DNA of 26,432 nucleotides from Leptospira ainazelensis. Lineage in GTDB: Bacteria > Spirochaetota > Leptospiria > Leptospirales > Leptospiraceae. This document shows, piece after piece, positions 13,948-26,432 of this stretch. The notes beneath the pieces were generated by a model, which saw nothing but the letters and a program-made list of their open reading frames with translations, ran no database searches and was not told the DNA's origin. Numbering within the stretch: the stretch's first letter is position 1; every line of letters starts with the position of its first letter. The stretch covers positions 1 to 26,432 of the forward strand of contig NZ_JAFFPT010000080.1 in the NCBI RefSeq assembly GCF_016918785.1. The letters run 5' to 3'. The position numbers and the translations under genes are program-made.

Positions 13948-15486
13948 ATGAAATTTCCGATTTCACATTCCGCCGTTTTCTTAAACTCCGAAACGGTTAC
14001 ACTTCTTCGATCCTTATCTCCGGACGAAAGCCGACAATTACTTCAACTTTCCCTTTTTAAACTTTCCAAAATTCTTCCTTCGTCGCAGGTTTTTTTCAAC
14101 TCCTGGCCTTTCGGAGAAAACGAAAATACATACAGTTCTTTGAATATTCAAATTTTAGAATCCGAGAACGAGACTGCTTTTTTAAAAAAAACGGCCGAAA
14201 AACTTCCGGGTTCCAGAACTCAAGATCCCGACTGGGACGACGCTTCTTTTTTTTATTTCTCCGGTCTTTTCCCTTGTTTGGACGAGAATCTGAGCAAGGA
14301 ATTGTACGAAAGACACGACCGTTATCTTTCTCAGTATTCTTACAGTGAGAATCTTCCCGCGGGAATCGTCCCGATGATTTTGAGCAGAGAATTTACGAAC
14401 GGACTTCCGGAAACCGTCAAAACCACCGCGCAGGAATATCTTCTCAAAAACATAAACCACTACGACGTGGAAATTTTTTATCACGCTCCGGATCTGAGAC
14501 AATATCGTCTGGATTTCTCCTTAAAAAACAAAAGATCCTTAAACTTAGTCCGCGGTTTTCTCGAAACAAAAGAGAATTGGTCGTATCAGGAAATTCTTCC
14601 TTGGATCGCGGATCATCCGGAAGTTTTCAGAACCGGCCCTTCTTATTTGGAACTCGAGGTTTACAGAGGTTGCGAACTCTCCTGCACCTTTTGTCCGAGA
14701 CAGTTTAGCGGAAACGATCACGACGGTGATTTTCTTACTTCCGATTTTTTGGAGAATCTTCTCGGACAACAAGAAACTTCTTTTTCCAATGAATACAGCG
14801 TTTGTTTCGGAGGAATGGGAGAACCGCTTTTGCATCCTCAACTCGAAGCGTTGATTACAAAAACGATTTCATTTCCTCTTTTGCAGGAATTGATGATCGA
14901 GACCGCGCTCTATTCCGACTTGGATCCGATCTTAGAATCTTTAGATAAACTTTCATCGTATGAAAAAGAAAAGATCACTTGGATCGTCAATCTCACGACT
15001 CGAAATCCGGAAAAATACAAAAACCTTTACGGTAAAAAAGTGTTGGAGAAAATTCTTTCCAACTTGGAAAAACTGGAAAAAGTATTTTCTAAGAATCGGA
15101 TCCACCTTCAATTCTTAAAGATACAAGAAGTCGAGGACGAAGTGGAAGCCTGGGTCGACGAAACCGAAAAACAAGGTTACGGAGTCATTCTTCAAAAATA
15201 CAATCGATTCGCGGGTTTAATGCCCGAAAAAAGAGTTACGGACTTAACTCCGATTCAGAGAGAATTTTGCTGGCACCTCAACAGGGATCTTTTTGTAAAT
15301 TCGAACGGAACCGTTTCTATTTGCAGACAAACTCCCGGAAAGGAATTCGGAAATCTACACAATGAAAGTCTAATAGATATTTGGCGAAAAGGACTTCCTT
15401 CTTTCGGTGACTCTCTAAACGGAAAACACGAAACAACGGGGGCGCCTTGTTTAACCTGCGATGAGTGGTATACCTTCAACGCCTAA
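13948..15486 (+). CDS. Spiro-SPASM radical SAM protein
   Basis: A 512-aa radical SAM protein. The iron-sulfur/SAM motif CxxxCxxC is CELSCTFC at 242-249, followed by [13 protein letters not shown], the GGE-like element that contacts SAM. The C-terminal SPASM-like region binds further clusters through Cys441, Cys459, Cys501 and Cys504. The first about 220 residues carry no radical SAM motif. Pieces such as [15 protein letters not shown] and [14 protein letters not shown] look like a degenerate GT-A nucleotidyltransferase fold, as in SpsF; that is inference. I recall a spirochaete-specific family called spiro-SPASM with this architecture. The gene overlaps the next one by 26 bp, implying coupled translation and a shared pathway. 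The reaction is unknown. Confidence 0.85.
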   Translation: MKFPISHSAVFLNSETVTLLRSLSPDESRQLLQLSLFKLSKILPSSQVFFNSWPFGENENTYSSLNIQILESENETAFLKKTAEKLPGSRTQDPDWDDASFFYFSGLFPCLDENLSKELYERHDRYLSQYSYSENLPAGIVPMILSREFTNGLPETVKTTAQEYLLKNINHYDVEIFYHAPDLRQYRLDFSLKNKRSLNLVRGFLETKENWSYQEILPWIADHPEVFRTGPSYLELEVYRGCELSCTFCPRQFSGNDHDGDFLTSDFLENLLGQQETSFSNEYSVCFGGMGEPLLHPQLEALITKTISFPLLQELMIETALYSDLDPILESLDKLSSYEKEKITWIVNLTTRNPEKYKNLYGKKVLEKILSNLEKLEKVFSKNRIHLQFLKIQEVEDEVEAWVDETEKQGYGVILQKYNRFAGLMPEKRVTDLTPIQREFCWHLNRDLFVNSNGTVSICRQTPGKEFGNLHNESLIDIWRKGLPSFGDSLNGKHETTGAPCLTCDEWYTFNA

Positions 15487-17038
15487 AATATTCGCTTTTA
15501 TCCAGGCTCGAACCGATTCTACCAGACTTCCCGGAAAGGTATTAAAAGAATTTCCGTTCGGCTCCGGAAAAACTCTTCTCGATAGAATTCAAGAAAGAAT
15601 TCAAACACTCCTTCCCGAAGAACGGATTTTTTATCTGATCCCGGAAAACGACGATCGACTTCGAACATTTCTGAAGAAAAGAAAATACAACTTTCTAACG
15701 GGAAGTCTTTCGGACGTAAGGGAACGTTATCTGAAAGCGGCGAAAACTCTTCAGGCGGAATGGATCCTGCGTTTGACCGGAGACAACCCTTTTTACGACA
15801 CTCTTCACCTGGATCAACTCTTACAAACGTTTCAGTATTCGAAACCGGATCTGGCTCACGTGATCGATCTTCCGTTGGGAATGGGAGGAGAAATTTTCAA
15901 AAGGGACGCTCTCGACTGGACTCCGAATATTTTGGAAGAAAGACACAGGGAGCACGTTAGTCTTCATATCAAGGAAAATCCGGATCGTTTTAGAATTCTA
16001 AAATTAGCTCCTTTGTTAAACGAAGATGAAAAGAAGGTTCTTCCTCATCTCAGACTTACGATCGACGAACCCAAGGATTTTGAAACGAATTCCCAAGTTT
16101 TTAAGGCGCTCGGAGATCGAGTTCCTTTTTTCGGAGCCAAAGAGGTCATCCGTTTGTTTCAAGAATCCCCCGAGGTTCTCGAAGGAAATCGGGAAGTGGA
16201 ACAAGTCCGTTTTGAAACTCCGAAAGGACAAAGTTCCTCTCGGAAAACGATCGGGCTTTTGGCGGGAGATCCCGTTTTGTTCGGGAGCGGTCACTTTGAA
16301 CGTTCCAGAATTCTGTTCTCTCTTCTTTCCGCGGATGGATTCATCACAACTTGGAAAAACGAATTCCCAAAGGACGGTGAAATCGACCTTCTCGTCGTAG
16401 ATTCCAGAGACATTCCGATTCCAGAATATTCTAAAACTAAAATATTTCTTCTGGACCATTTCGGCTCGGAAAGAAAGAAATACGATCATTTCGAAATTCT
16501 TCCCCACCCGGAAATCAAAGATACATTCTCTCTCGATCGAATTTTAATCTCGCCGAGACTGAATTCCTTCCAAAAAAAGAACGGTCCGTATTTGCTTTGT
16601 TATGCGGGAAACTTGGAACCAAGATTCACGTCCGCTTTAGATTCCTATTTGGAAACTATAAGATCCAAGGAAGGTTTTTCCAAAGTTGTGAGAATCGGAG
16701 GAGAAGTTTCCGATTTGAAGACGATCGAATTTTTGTCTAGAATCTCGACGTTTCAATTTCAAGACCTCCTTGCGGGATCCGGAGGTTTTATCGGCTACTT
16801 CGGACAATCCTTGTTCGAAGCCGTTTTCTTGGAAAAAAAGATCGCGAGCTTTTCCATAAGTCCGGTCCACTCCGCTCTTTCCATCCTGTCCGAAGAAAAA
16901 TACGGAATTCCTTTTGCCGGAGAACTCGGTTCTTCCGATTTCGGGAAAAACTTGGACTTGAGAAAAAGTGCGATGCCGGTTTCCGGAAACGGTTATTCCA
17001 TTTTGTTAAGCGAAATCAAAAAATTCTTATATTCCTAA
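15461..17038 (+). CDS. Fused SpsF-like cytidylyltransferase and PseG-like glycosyl hydrolase domain protein
   Basis: A 525-aa two-domain protein. Residues about 5-240 match SpsF/CMP-KDO-synthetase-like nucleotidyltransferases: [29 protein letters not shown] and [13 protein letters not shown]. Residues about 265-525 resemble PseG-type GT-B proteins (UDP-sugar hydrolases of pseudaminic acid synthesis): [25 protein letters not shown] and a late [16 protein letters not shown] segment that fits the sugar-binding fold. The likely role is making or activating a nonulosonic-acid-like sugar for surface or flagellar glycans, but no NeuB/PseI synthase is in the window, so the pathway is inferred. The ATG lies inside the end of the SPASM gene (26-bp overlap). 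Domain calls come from motifs only; the second is the less certain. Confidence 0.8.
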   Translation: MSGIPSTPKIFAFIQARTDSTRLPGKVLKEFPFGSGKTLLDRIQERIQTLLPEERIFYLIPENDDRLRTFLKKRKYNFLTGSLSDVRERYLKAAKTLQAEWILRLTGDNPFYDTLHLDQLLQTFQYSKPDLAHVIDLPLGMGGEIFKRDALDWTPNILEERHREHVSLHIKENPDRFRILKLAPLLNEDEKKVLPHLRLTIDEPKDFETNSQVFKALGDRVPFFGAKEVIRLFQESPEVLEGNREVEQVRFETPKGQSSSRKTIGLLAGDPVLFGSGHFERSRILFSLLSADGFITTWKNEFPKDGEIDLLVVDSRDIPIPEYSKTKIFLLDHFGSERKKYDHFEILPHPEIKDTFSLDRILISPRLNSFQKKNGPYLLCYAGNLEPRFTSALDSYLETIRSKEGFSKVVRIGGEVSDLKTIEFLSRISTFQFQDLLAGSGGFIGYFGQSLFEAVFLEKKIASFSISPVHSALSILSEEKYGIPFAGELGSSDFGKNLDLRKSAMPVSGNGYSILLSEIKKFLYS

Positions 17039-17231
17039 ATCGAACTGGCCGTTTTATGCGGGTTCGAACTTTCCTTATCTCATCTCTTTCTTTGAACTCT
17101 CTGCAAAAATCTCCGGATTGTTTTTGCCGTTCGGTTTTTCGAAATTTCTCGGAGTTCCGACTTGAAAACGCATGTTTCGCTAAGTCATGCGTCTATGTCG
17201 GAGATACGACAATCCTCTGTGAAAATCGCGC

Positions 17232-17263
17232 CCCGCCCTGATTTTTTTGGGTGGAGGGGCGGG
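17232..17263. repeat. GC-rich inverted repeat with a T-rich loop
   Basis: CCCGCCC (17232-17238) pairs with GGGCGGG (17257-17263) across an 18-nt loop containing seven consecutive T. CCCCGCCCTGA at 17231-17241 is also found at 8882-8892, and CCCCGCCCTG at 26217-26226, so it looks like a dispersed short repeat. A terminator role for the upstream gene is possible but the T run lies inside the loop. Confidence 0.5.
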
Positions 17264-17340
17264 TGGTGGAAAACTCCGGCCGACTTTGCTCTATCAGAAA
17301 ATCACCCTTTTTGCAAGTAAAATTCCCTCTCAAGCGCGCT

Positions 17341-17354
17341 GTCGGAACTCCGAC
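17341..17354. repeat. GTCGGAACTCCGAC dyad, a dispersed intergenic motif
   Basis: Six-base arms GTCGGA and TCCGAC flank a 2-nt centre. Close relatives in other intergenic parts of the window are CGGGAACTCCCG (10403-10414), CGGAGTTCCGAC (10471-10482), TCGGAGTTCCGAC (17149-17161), GGAGTTCCTAC (17521-17531 and in the 37-bp array) and GTAGGAGTTACGAC (26027-26040). Confidence 0.7.
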
Positions 17355-17580
17355 CAAAATCCTTCATTGGCATCATTCTAACTCATCTCAAAGTAAACCT
17401 CCTTGGTGTAGGTTTTGTTCTGTGCACCGAAACCATTCATTTTTGAGCAAGAACGAGATTTGAAATGGGAAAACCAGCAGTTTAAGACTGAAATCGCTTT
17501 GTAAAAATCGGAAAAACGAGGGAGTTCCTACATTTCCTGAGATTTCTGATTGACCAAAAGACTCGACCTCTTAAAAAATT

Positions 17581-17595
17581 GACCGACGGTCGGTC
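17581..17595. promoter_or_regulatory. Probable TetR-family operator
   Basis: GACCGACGGTCGGTC is a 15-bp inverted repeat with perfect 7-bp arms (GACCGAC, GTCGGTC) around a central G. It ends 6 nt before the ATG of the TetR gene and covers the ribosome binding region. TetR proteins usually repress their own gene, and this arrangement fits autorepression. Confidence 0.8.
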
Positions 17596-17601
17596 GGTTT
17601 T

Positions 17602-18393
17602 ATGGGAAAGGTCAATTTAAATAAACAGAAGGGCAAGGCGCGAAAAGAGGACATCCTACAATGCGCTCGAAAATTCTTCTTTTCCAAGGGTTACGATTCC
17701 ACATCGGTCAACGATATCATCGACGAGCTCGGAATCGCCAAAGGAACTTTCTATCATCATTTCAATTCCAAGGAAGAACTTCTCGTGGAATTGACGACCG
17801 CCCTTTCCGATGAGATTACTTCGGGACTTCTCTCCGAAATCGAATCCAGACGTCCCAAAAATACATTAGATAAACTTAAAATTATACACGAAATCCATTT
17901 CGACTGGGTAAACAAAAACCCGGAGATGGTTTTCTTTTTTTTGAAAGCGATCTATCTTCCCGAGAATCTTTCCCTCAAAGCAAAACTCGAAAAAGAAATG
18001 ATCAAAAGAGATATCCTCTTTCTTACCGAACTGATCAAAGAAGGTCAAAACGACGGCTCCTTTTCCAACACGATGCCCGCGGAATTTTTGGCGGAATCGA
18101 TCCTTTCCATCAAAAGTGTTCAGAACGAAAAATTTTCGCTCTATATGTTGGGATTCAACGATATTTCTCCAAATCTGATCTATGAAAACGAACAGTATTC
18201 TCACGACCTCTTTTCTATGATCCTCGGAATCAAAAATCCCACGGCGCTTCCATTCCCTAAGGATGAAATTATTGCTTCCGTGGAAAATTTACGAAAGTTC
18301 TCACAAGGATTCGAAAGACAAAATTTGACCAAAAATAATGCGAAACAAAAACCTCTCCAGTCTCCAACTCTGATAGGAGGAAAGGTCGAGTAA
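17602..18393 (+). CDS. TetR/AcrR family transcriptional regulator
   Basis: A 263-aa DNA-binding repressor. The N-terminal helix-turn-helix (about residues 12-62) is typical: ILQCARKFFFSKGYDST, then VNDIIDELGIAKGTFYHHF, ending with SKEELL. The C-terminal ligand-binding domain is helical and of unknown specificity. The C-terminus has a basic, Gln/Asn-rich tail that is longer than usual for the family. The gene sits immediately after a near-perfect inverted repeat, suggesting autoregulation. No transporter or enzyme gene is adjacent apart from the small DUF1801 gene, so its target is unclear. The start ATG lacks a clear purine-rich ribosome binding site, since the operator occupies that position. 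Confidence 0.93.
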   Translation: MGKVNLNKQKGKARKEDILQCARKFFFSKGYDSTSVNDIIDELGIAKGTFYHHFNSKEELLVELTTALSDEITSGLLSEIESRRPKNTLDKLKIIHEIHFDWVNKNPEMVFFFLKAIYLPENLSLKAKLEKEMIKRDILFLTELIKEGQNDGSFSNTMPAEFLAESILSIKSVQNEKFSLYMLGFNDISPNLIYENEQYSHDLFSMILGIKNPTALPFPKDEIIASVENLRKFSQGFERQNLTKNNAKQKPLQSPTLIGGKVE

Positions 18394-18468
18394 TTTTCAT
18401 TTTGATTTTTATAACGACCGAAAACGAATATGCATCTTTTTTCTTTTATTCCGATCCCGACATTTATT

Positions 18469-18900
18469 ATGTCTTCGGAAATCCACCACTATCTCGATTC
18501 TCAATCTTCGATTCGAAAGGAAAGACTTCTCTCTCTTCGCACTTGGCTCATTGATACGTTCCCGGATATCCAGGAATCGATGAAATTTAGAATGCCGACA
18601 TATCAAGTCGATGAAAACTGGATCGCTTTCGCTTCCCAAAAAAATCATATTTCGATCTATCTTTGTCGTCCGGATTCTTTAAAAGAACTCAAAAAGAAAT
18701 TTCCAAAACTTCTTTTTGGAAAAACCTGTCTCAACGTCAAAGATAACGACGTCTTTCCTCTCAAAGCGATTCAGTCTTTTATACGTTCCGCCCTAAAACC
18801 CAAAACGAAGTTAAGAATTCTAAACGAAAAGGTATTGTCTCGCGGAAAATCTATCTCTAAAAAGCGCTTTGAGACAAAATCCGCTTATCGAAAAAAGTAA
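18469..18900 (+). CDS. DUF1801 domain-containing protein
   Basis: A small, basic cytoplasmic protein of about 143 aa from this start. The features of the DUF1801/YdhG-like fold are present: an N-terminal helical part ([17 protein letters not shown]), then [30 protein letters not shown] and a late [15 protein letters not shown] segment. The C-terminus is very Lys/Arg-rich ([17 protein letters not shown]). Function is unknown for this family. I chose the ATG at 18469 because the longer in-frame start at 18430 only adds 13 hydrophobic residues with no family match; neither has a good ribosome binding site. It follows the TetR gene by 75 nt on the same strand and may be co-transcribed. Confidence 0.78.
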   Translation: MSSEIHHYLDSQSSIRKERLLSLRTWLIDTFPDIQESMKFRMPTYQVDENWIAFASQKNHISIYLCRPDSLKELKKKFPKLLFGKTCLNVKDNDVFPLKAIQSFIRSALKPKTKLRILNEKVLSRGKSISKKRFETKSAYRKK

Positions 18901-18989
18901 GACCGAATCAATTTTTCCCGCGTAAAAGGTGGATCAGTTTGAATCCTCTTGACCCCGGGAAAATGCAGGAAAACCTGTTTTTTACGGCC

Positions 18990-21627
<2,638 letters not shown>

Positions 21628-21638
<11 letters not shown>

Positions 21639-22908
21639 GTTGAAAGTTCTTCTGATCGGTTCGGGGGGAAGAGAAAGCGCGATCGCCTTTCACATCCGTA
21701 AATCGTCTTTGTTAAGCGAATTGAAAGTGTTTCCCGGAAACGGAGGTTTCCCGGATCAGGAGATTCTACCTCCAAATTCGTTTAACGTTTTATCCAAAGA
21801 ATCGGTTCAGTCTTTTTTAAAACAAAATCCTTTTGATTTTATCATAGTCGGCCCGGAAGATCCGCTCGTGGCGGGTTTTGCCGATTGGACCGCGGAGCTT
21901 AAAATTCCGACGTTTGGACCCGATTCTTACTGCGCGCAAGTCGAAGGATCCAAGGACTTTGCAAAATCTTTGATGACGGAAGCGAAGGTTCCCACGGCAG
22001 AATATTCAACGTTTACCGAATATTCAACTTCTTTAAAATATATGGAATCCAAAACGATCCCGATCGTGATTAAAGCCGACGGACTCGCTGCGGGCAAAGG
22101 TGTCACCGTTGCGACGACGAAAGAGATGGCGGTTAACGCGCTCAAAGAGATTTTTGAGGACAAAAAATTCGGAGAAAGCGGCAACCAAGTCGTGATCGAA
22201 GAGTTCATGGACGGACAAGAAGCTTCCATCTTCGCGGTGTCGGACGGAGATTCTTACTTTCTATTACCGGCGGCACAGGATCACAAAAGAGCGTATGACG
22301 GAGATCAAGGACCGAACACCGGAGGAATGGGAGCATATTGCCCTGCGCCGGTCGTAACGGATTCTATCTTAGAAAAAGTTAAGGAACAAGTTTTTGACAG
22401 AATGTTCGAAGTCTTTCGCAAAAAAGGACATCCTTACAGAGGACTTCTTTATGCGGGGCTTATGATTTCTTCGGATGGAGAACCTCGTGTTGTGGAATTC
22501 AACTGTAGATTTGGAGACCCCGAAACACAATGTGTTCTTGCGATGCTGGAAGGAGATCTATTAGAACTTCTTTATACAGCTTCCACCGGGAAGATCCAAG
22601 GACTCCAAAACTCCGTAAAAAATGGCGCCGCTACCGTAGTAGTACTCGCCGCGCAAGGATATCCGGATTCTTACGAAAAAAATATTTCCTTAGAACTGCC
22701 GAAAACGACTGGTCAAAACACTTATCTTTTTCACGCCGGAACTTTAAAAAAAGATGGAAAAGTTTTTTCATCCGGGGGGAGAATTCTCGGAGTAGTAGCC
22801 TATGGACCCGATCTAAAGAGTTCGGTATCTCAAGCTTATTCCTTCCTGGAAAATATCCAGGCTCCCAAAACGTTTTATAGAAAAGACATCGGACACAGAG
22901 CCCTTTAA
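21628..22908 (+). CDS. purD: Phosphoribosylamine--glycine ligase
   Basis: ATP-grasp enzyme of de novo purine synthesis, joining glycine to 5-phosphoribosylamine. The 426-aa protein shows the N-domain start [11 protein letters not shown], the ATP-grasp segment [33 protein letters not shown] and [12 protein letters not shown], all family hallmarks. In the first motif the usual GGREHA reads GGRESA, with Ser17 in place of the common His. It begins with TTG overlapping the last 11 bp of valS, an unusual start that implies translational coupling. A hypothetical gene follows after 4 bp. No other pur gene is in the window. Confidence 0.96.
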
Positions 22909-22912
22909 ACCT

Positions 22913-23758
<846 letters not shown>

Positions 23759-23812
23759 ATTCAAACGCGCCTAACGTTTGAAAAATTTTAAATCGATAAA
23801 AAAGCAAATAAT

Positions 23813-24916
<1,104 letters not shown>

Positions 24917-24929
24917 GATTTTGGGCGCC

Positions 24930-24954
24930 TCCTTCTGATTTTCAATCAGAAGGA
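24930..24954. terminator. Strong hairpin after prfB
   Basis: An 11-bp perfect stem, TCCTTCTGATT (24930-24940) with AATCAGAAGGA (24944-24954), closes a 3-nt loop (TTC), 13 bp after the prfB stop. It probably terminates the valS-prfB operon, although no T run follows on the plus strand. Confidence 0.65.
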
Positions 24955-24965
24955 CCGGGCTCTGA

Positions 24966-25132
24966 CGCGACTCCGCTTACGCTCCGGTCACTTCGTGACC
25001 GCGTTCCGCGTCGCTCTGATCCCTGGCGCTGCGACTCATAGGGAGCAGTGACGCTGAGTTCAGCGAACATCGTGAGCGGGCGCTGCGACCATAATTTGCG
25101 GTCATGCTCGAGTTCAATGAACTTCGCAAAAC
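24966..25132. repeat. Palindrome-rich region with a diverged 54-bp direct repeat
   Basis: CGGTCAC-TTC-GTGACCG, centred near 24990, is a 7-bp stem with a 3-nt loop, framed by GCGAC and GTCGC. Two copies of a diverged 54-bp unit follow, at 25025-25078 and 25079-25132. Both begin GGCGCTGCGAC and both contain GAGTTCA followed by GAAC about 32 bp in. The first unit also contains the perfect dyad CGCTGA-GT-TCAGCG. The look is REP-like, non-coding. A 97-codon minus-strand frame across it is rejected as a shadow. Confidence 0.7.
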
Positions 25133-25153
25133 GAGCCTACAATCCAAAATATT

Positions 25154-25159
25154 AGGAGA
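25154..25159 (+). promoter_or_regulatory. Ribosome binding site that sets the membrane protein start
   Basis: AGGAGA lies 7 nt before the ATG at 25167. The longer in-frame start at 25104 lies inside the second 54-bp repeat and adds 21 residues of unlikely sequence. Confidence 0.75.
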
Positions 25160-25166
25160 GTTGAAT

Positions 25167-25592
25167 ATGTCTTTTTTTACCGGTAAAATCAAATACGGCT
25201 GTCTCTGGGGAATGCTGATCCCCTTCCTTACACTTTTCTTATCCATAGGAATTACGATTCTACTTTTCAAAGACGACTATGAAAGAGCCGCTTCTTTCAC
25301 CGATTGGATGATTCTGGCGGGAAAACACATTCTTCTATTCGGAGGAATTATCGTCGGTTTGATTCTATCGTTATTGTTAGGACTTTGGTTTGGAATCAAG
25401 GATTCAAAGCCCGTCGAAACTCTCAGAATCTTTTGGCCGGTTTTGATCATTCTTATCTATTGGATCGCACCCAACCTGCTTCCCGGACCCGTCGATGATT
25501 CGCTCGTAACTCTCGCGGTCGGAATCTATCAGATCTATCGTTACTTTGCGGAAAGAAAAAAAGAGGAGAGCGCGTCTAACGCATCTTCTTAA
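25167..25592 (+). CDS. Small hypothetical membrane protein
   Basis: A 141-aa protein with about four membrane segments: [56 protein letters not shown] and a weaker one near [14 protein letters not shown]. The tail is charged (ERKKEES), suggesting a cytoplasmic C-terminus. No family is recognised. It precedes fluC by 12 bp in the same direction, so the two are probably co-transcribed and possibly functionally linked, though nothing in the sequence shows a fluoride role. The strong ribosome binding site selects this start over an upstream one at 25104. Confidence 0.82.
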   Translation: MSFFTGKIKYGCLWGMLIPFLTLFLSIGITILLFKDDYERAASFTDWMILAGKHILLFGGIIVGLILSLLLGLWFGIKDSKPVETLRIFWPVLIILIYWIAPNLLPGPVDDSLVTLAVGIYQIYRYFAERKKEESASNASS

Positions 25593-25604
25593 AGAGTAGG
25601 ATAA

Positions 25605-25982
25605 ATGAGCTTCGAACGAACACTCGTTTTAATCGGAATCGGAGGCGCGTTAGGAAGCGTCCTCCGTTATTTAGTACAATATTGGTTTGGAACGACGCTT
25701 GGTTTTAAGTGGCCGGTAGGAACTCTGACGGCAAATCTTCTCGGCTCTTTTTTGATCGGAATCATCTATGCGGTTTCGGAAAAATTTCCGGCGATTCATC
25801 CTGAATGGAGATTTTTTTTAGCGTCAGGACTCTGCGGAGGTTTTACTACTTTTTCCACGTTTTCTTTCGAAAGTCTTCAGATGTTGAAAACCGGAAATTA
25901 TATTCTTTTTTTTGCATATATCGCAGTCAGCATTTTTGGAGGAATCGGGTTCGCGCTCGCGGGCGTTTGGATAGGAAGGTGA
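25605..25982 (+). CDS. fluC: Fluoride efflux channel FluC/CrcB
   Basis: Inner-membrane fluoride ion channel of 125 aa that protects against fluoride by passive export, active as a dual-topology dimer. The family signatures are complete: GIGGALGSVLRY near the N-terminus, GTLTANLLGSFLIGI in the middle and GLCGGFTTFSTFSFES in the second half, which carries the pore Phe/Thr/Ser residues. Four membrane helices fit. A single gene is present, so the channel should be a homodimer. A small membrane protein lies 12 bp upstream. No fluoride riboswitch pattern was seen upstream of this gene pair. Confidence 0.96.
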   Translation: MSFERTLVLIGIGGALGSVLRYLVQYWFGTTLGFKWPVGTLTANLLGSFLIGIIYAVSEKFPAIHPEWRFFLASGLCGGFTTFSTFSFESLQMLKTGNYILFFAYIAVSIFGGIGFALAGVWIGR

Positions 25983-26224
25983 TTGTGAGAAAGACGGCTG
26001 ATTTTGTTTCATTTTTTTGTGACTCTGTAGGAGTTACGACAAATTTTCTAAGAGAAGAATACTTGTCAGAAGATTTCTTTTGTGATATAGGGATTTTTCG
26101 GAATTTTCCCACGAGGCGGCCCGCCGCCTCCACCCGATTGCATAACCTTACCCACAAGTGGACTGAATCTTTAAAAGAATCTGTCGTAACAACGACAGTC
26201 ATCCGTAAAACGAAATCCCCGCCC
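25983..26224. other. Intergenic region with two hairpins before the insertion sequence
   Basis: No coding region was seen. The stretch contains GTAGGAGTTACGAC at 26027-26040, a GC-rich dyad GAGGCGGC-CC-GCCGCCTC at 26113-26130 and a hairpin CTGTCGT-AACA-ACGACAG at 26181-26198. CCCCGCCC(TG) at 26217-26226, a motif seen twice elsewhere in the window, abuts the start of the insertion sequence. Any terminator for fluC would be here, but neither hairpin has a T run after it. Confidence 0.6.
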
Positions 26225-26234
26225 TGTGGTACAA

Positions 26235-26278
26235 ACCGGAGACATGGGTAACAAAATAGACCGGGAACATAGGTAACA
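26235..26278. repeat. Tandem 19-bp repeats in the IS end
   Basis: ACCGGAGACATGGGTAACA and ACCGGGAACATAGGTAACA, separated by 6 bp, differ at three positions. Tandem copies in an IS end fit transposase recognition sites. Confidence 0.75.
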
Positions 26279-26292
26279 CAAAAATGATGGCA

Positions 26293-26301
26293 AAGGAGGA
26301 G
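26293..26301 (+). promoter_or_regulatory. Ribosome binding site for the IS transposase TTG start
   Basis: AAGGAGGAG is a near-ideal Shine-Dalgarno sequence ending 7 nt before the TTG at 26309. Confidence 0.7.
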
Positions 26302-26308
26302 AAAACCT

Positions 26309-26432
26309 TTGCCCTGGAAAGAGGTGTCACCCATGGACGAGAGAGTAAAATTCATAGCGGCGGTCTGCGATGGAACGGTGTCGATGACTTCCCTTTGCGA
26401 GACATTTGGGATCAGTCGAAAGACGGGCTACA
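26309..26432 (+). CDS. IS481-type transposase, N-terminal fragment
   Basis: DDE-type transposase of which only the first 41 codons are in the window; it runs off the right edge. The N-terminus reads MPWKEVSPMDERVKF from the TTG start, and a helix-turn-helix follows (SLCETFGISRKTGY), as in IS481-group transposases. The MPWKE-type opening is familiar for this family. The TTG at 26309 is preceded by AAGGAGGAG, whereas the ATG at 26333 would miss that opening and has only a modest AGAGG. Whether the gene is intact cannot be judged here; the catalytic DDE residues are outside. Confidence 0.78.
   Translation, partial: MPWKEVSPMDERVKFIAAVCDGTVSMTSLCETFGISRKTGY

Larger units (their letters stand above)
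17039..17601. other. Intergenic region with several dyads and no convincing gene
   Basis: This 563-bp gap holds two plus-strand frames of 61 and 70 codons whose composition does not look like protein, so they are not called. It contains TCGGAGTTCCGAC (17149-17161), an inverted repeat ACGCATG/CATGCGT (17168-17192), GTCGGAGATACGAC (17197-17210), a GC-rich inverted repeat (17232-17263), GTCGGAACTCCGAC (17341-17354), GGAGTTCCTAC (17521-17531) and the TetR operator (17581-17595). A possible TetR-gene -35 is TTGACC at 17550-17555. Confidence 0.7.
26225..26432 (+). mobile_element. Left end of an IS481-family insertion sequence (cut by the window)
   Basis: From about 26225 (TGTGGTACAAACC) the sequence turns into an IS end, followed by a transposase of IS481 type. 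The end has two imperfect direct repeats of 19 bp, 25 bp apart (26235-26253 and 26260-26278, 16 of 19 identical), which look like tandem transposase-binding sites. The outer boundary is estimated: TGT starts are usual for the family, and it abuts the CCCCGCCCTG motif that also occurs free of any IS at 8882 and 17231. The right end lies outside the window. Confidence 0.75.

Noticed and set aside
17056..17463. Two short plus-strand frames upstream of the TetR gene
   Set aside because: They run through repeats and dyads and have Ser/Cys/Arg-rich composition untypical of protein.
24977..25270. 97-codon minus-strand frame over the repeat cluster
   Set aside because: It spans palindromes and the antisense of the membrane protein gene, with composition of a shadow frame.

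Overview
The window looks like chromosomal DNA of a pathogenic-clade Leptospira (Spirochaetes). The pointers are a spirochaete-type radical SAM/SPASM protein, a SurA-like protein resembling the leptospiral LIC12922 family, short GGAGTTCCTAC-type intergenic repeats, weak ribosome binding sites, some TTG starts, and moderate GC that seems higher than L. interrogans. The species cannot be fixed by eye.

Layout. (a) 1-199: a tandem array of a 37-bp unit in front of the first operon. (b) 269-6835: four co-directional genes for a MoxR/YehL-like AAA+ ATPase, a DUF5682 (YehM-like) protein, a VWA (YehP-like) protein and a SWIM zinc-finger protein. This matches the uncharacterised yehLMPQ-type cassette and is the most interesting system here. 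(c) 6922-8736: a sodium:solute symporter on the minus strand, convergent with (b) across an 18-bp palindrome and divergent from aspartate kinase (8902-10134). (d) 10135-10701: a long gap with no gene. (e) 10702-17038: a chemotaxis receptor, a SurA-like periplasmic folding factor, a spiro-SPASM radical SAM protein and, overlapping it by 26 bp, a fused SpsF-like cytidylyltransferase/PseG-like protein. (f) 17039-17601: a gap with repeats and dyads, ending in a clear operator at the start of a TetR regulator, followed by a DUF1801 protein. (g) 18990-24916: valS-purD-hypothetical-prfB, tightly packed and ended by a strong hairpin. (h) 24917-25166: palindromes and a diverged 54-bp direct repeat. (i) A small membrane protein and fluC/crcB, 12 bp apart. 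(j) From about 26225 to the window end: the left end of an IS481-type insertion sequence, with two tandem 19-bp repeats and the start of its transposase, cut by the window edge.

How the genes work together: the AAA+/DUF5682/VWA/SWIM set is probably one functional unit, with a MoxR ATPase and a VWA adaptor remodelling a target, but its job is unknown. The spiro-SPASM and SpsF-PseG genes are translationally overlapped and probably act in one sugar or surface/flagellar glycan modification route. valS, purD and prfB are housekeeping genes for tRNA charging, purine synthesis and translation termination. No tRNA, rRNA, CRISPR array or recognised riboswitch was seen.
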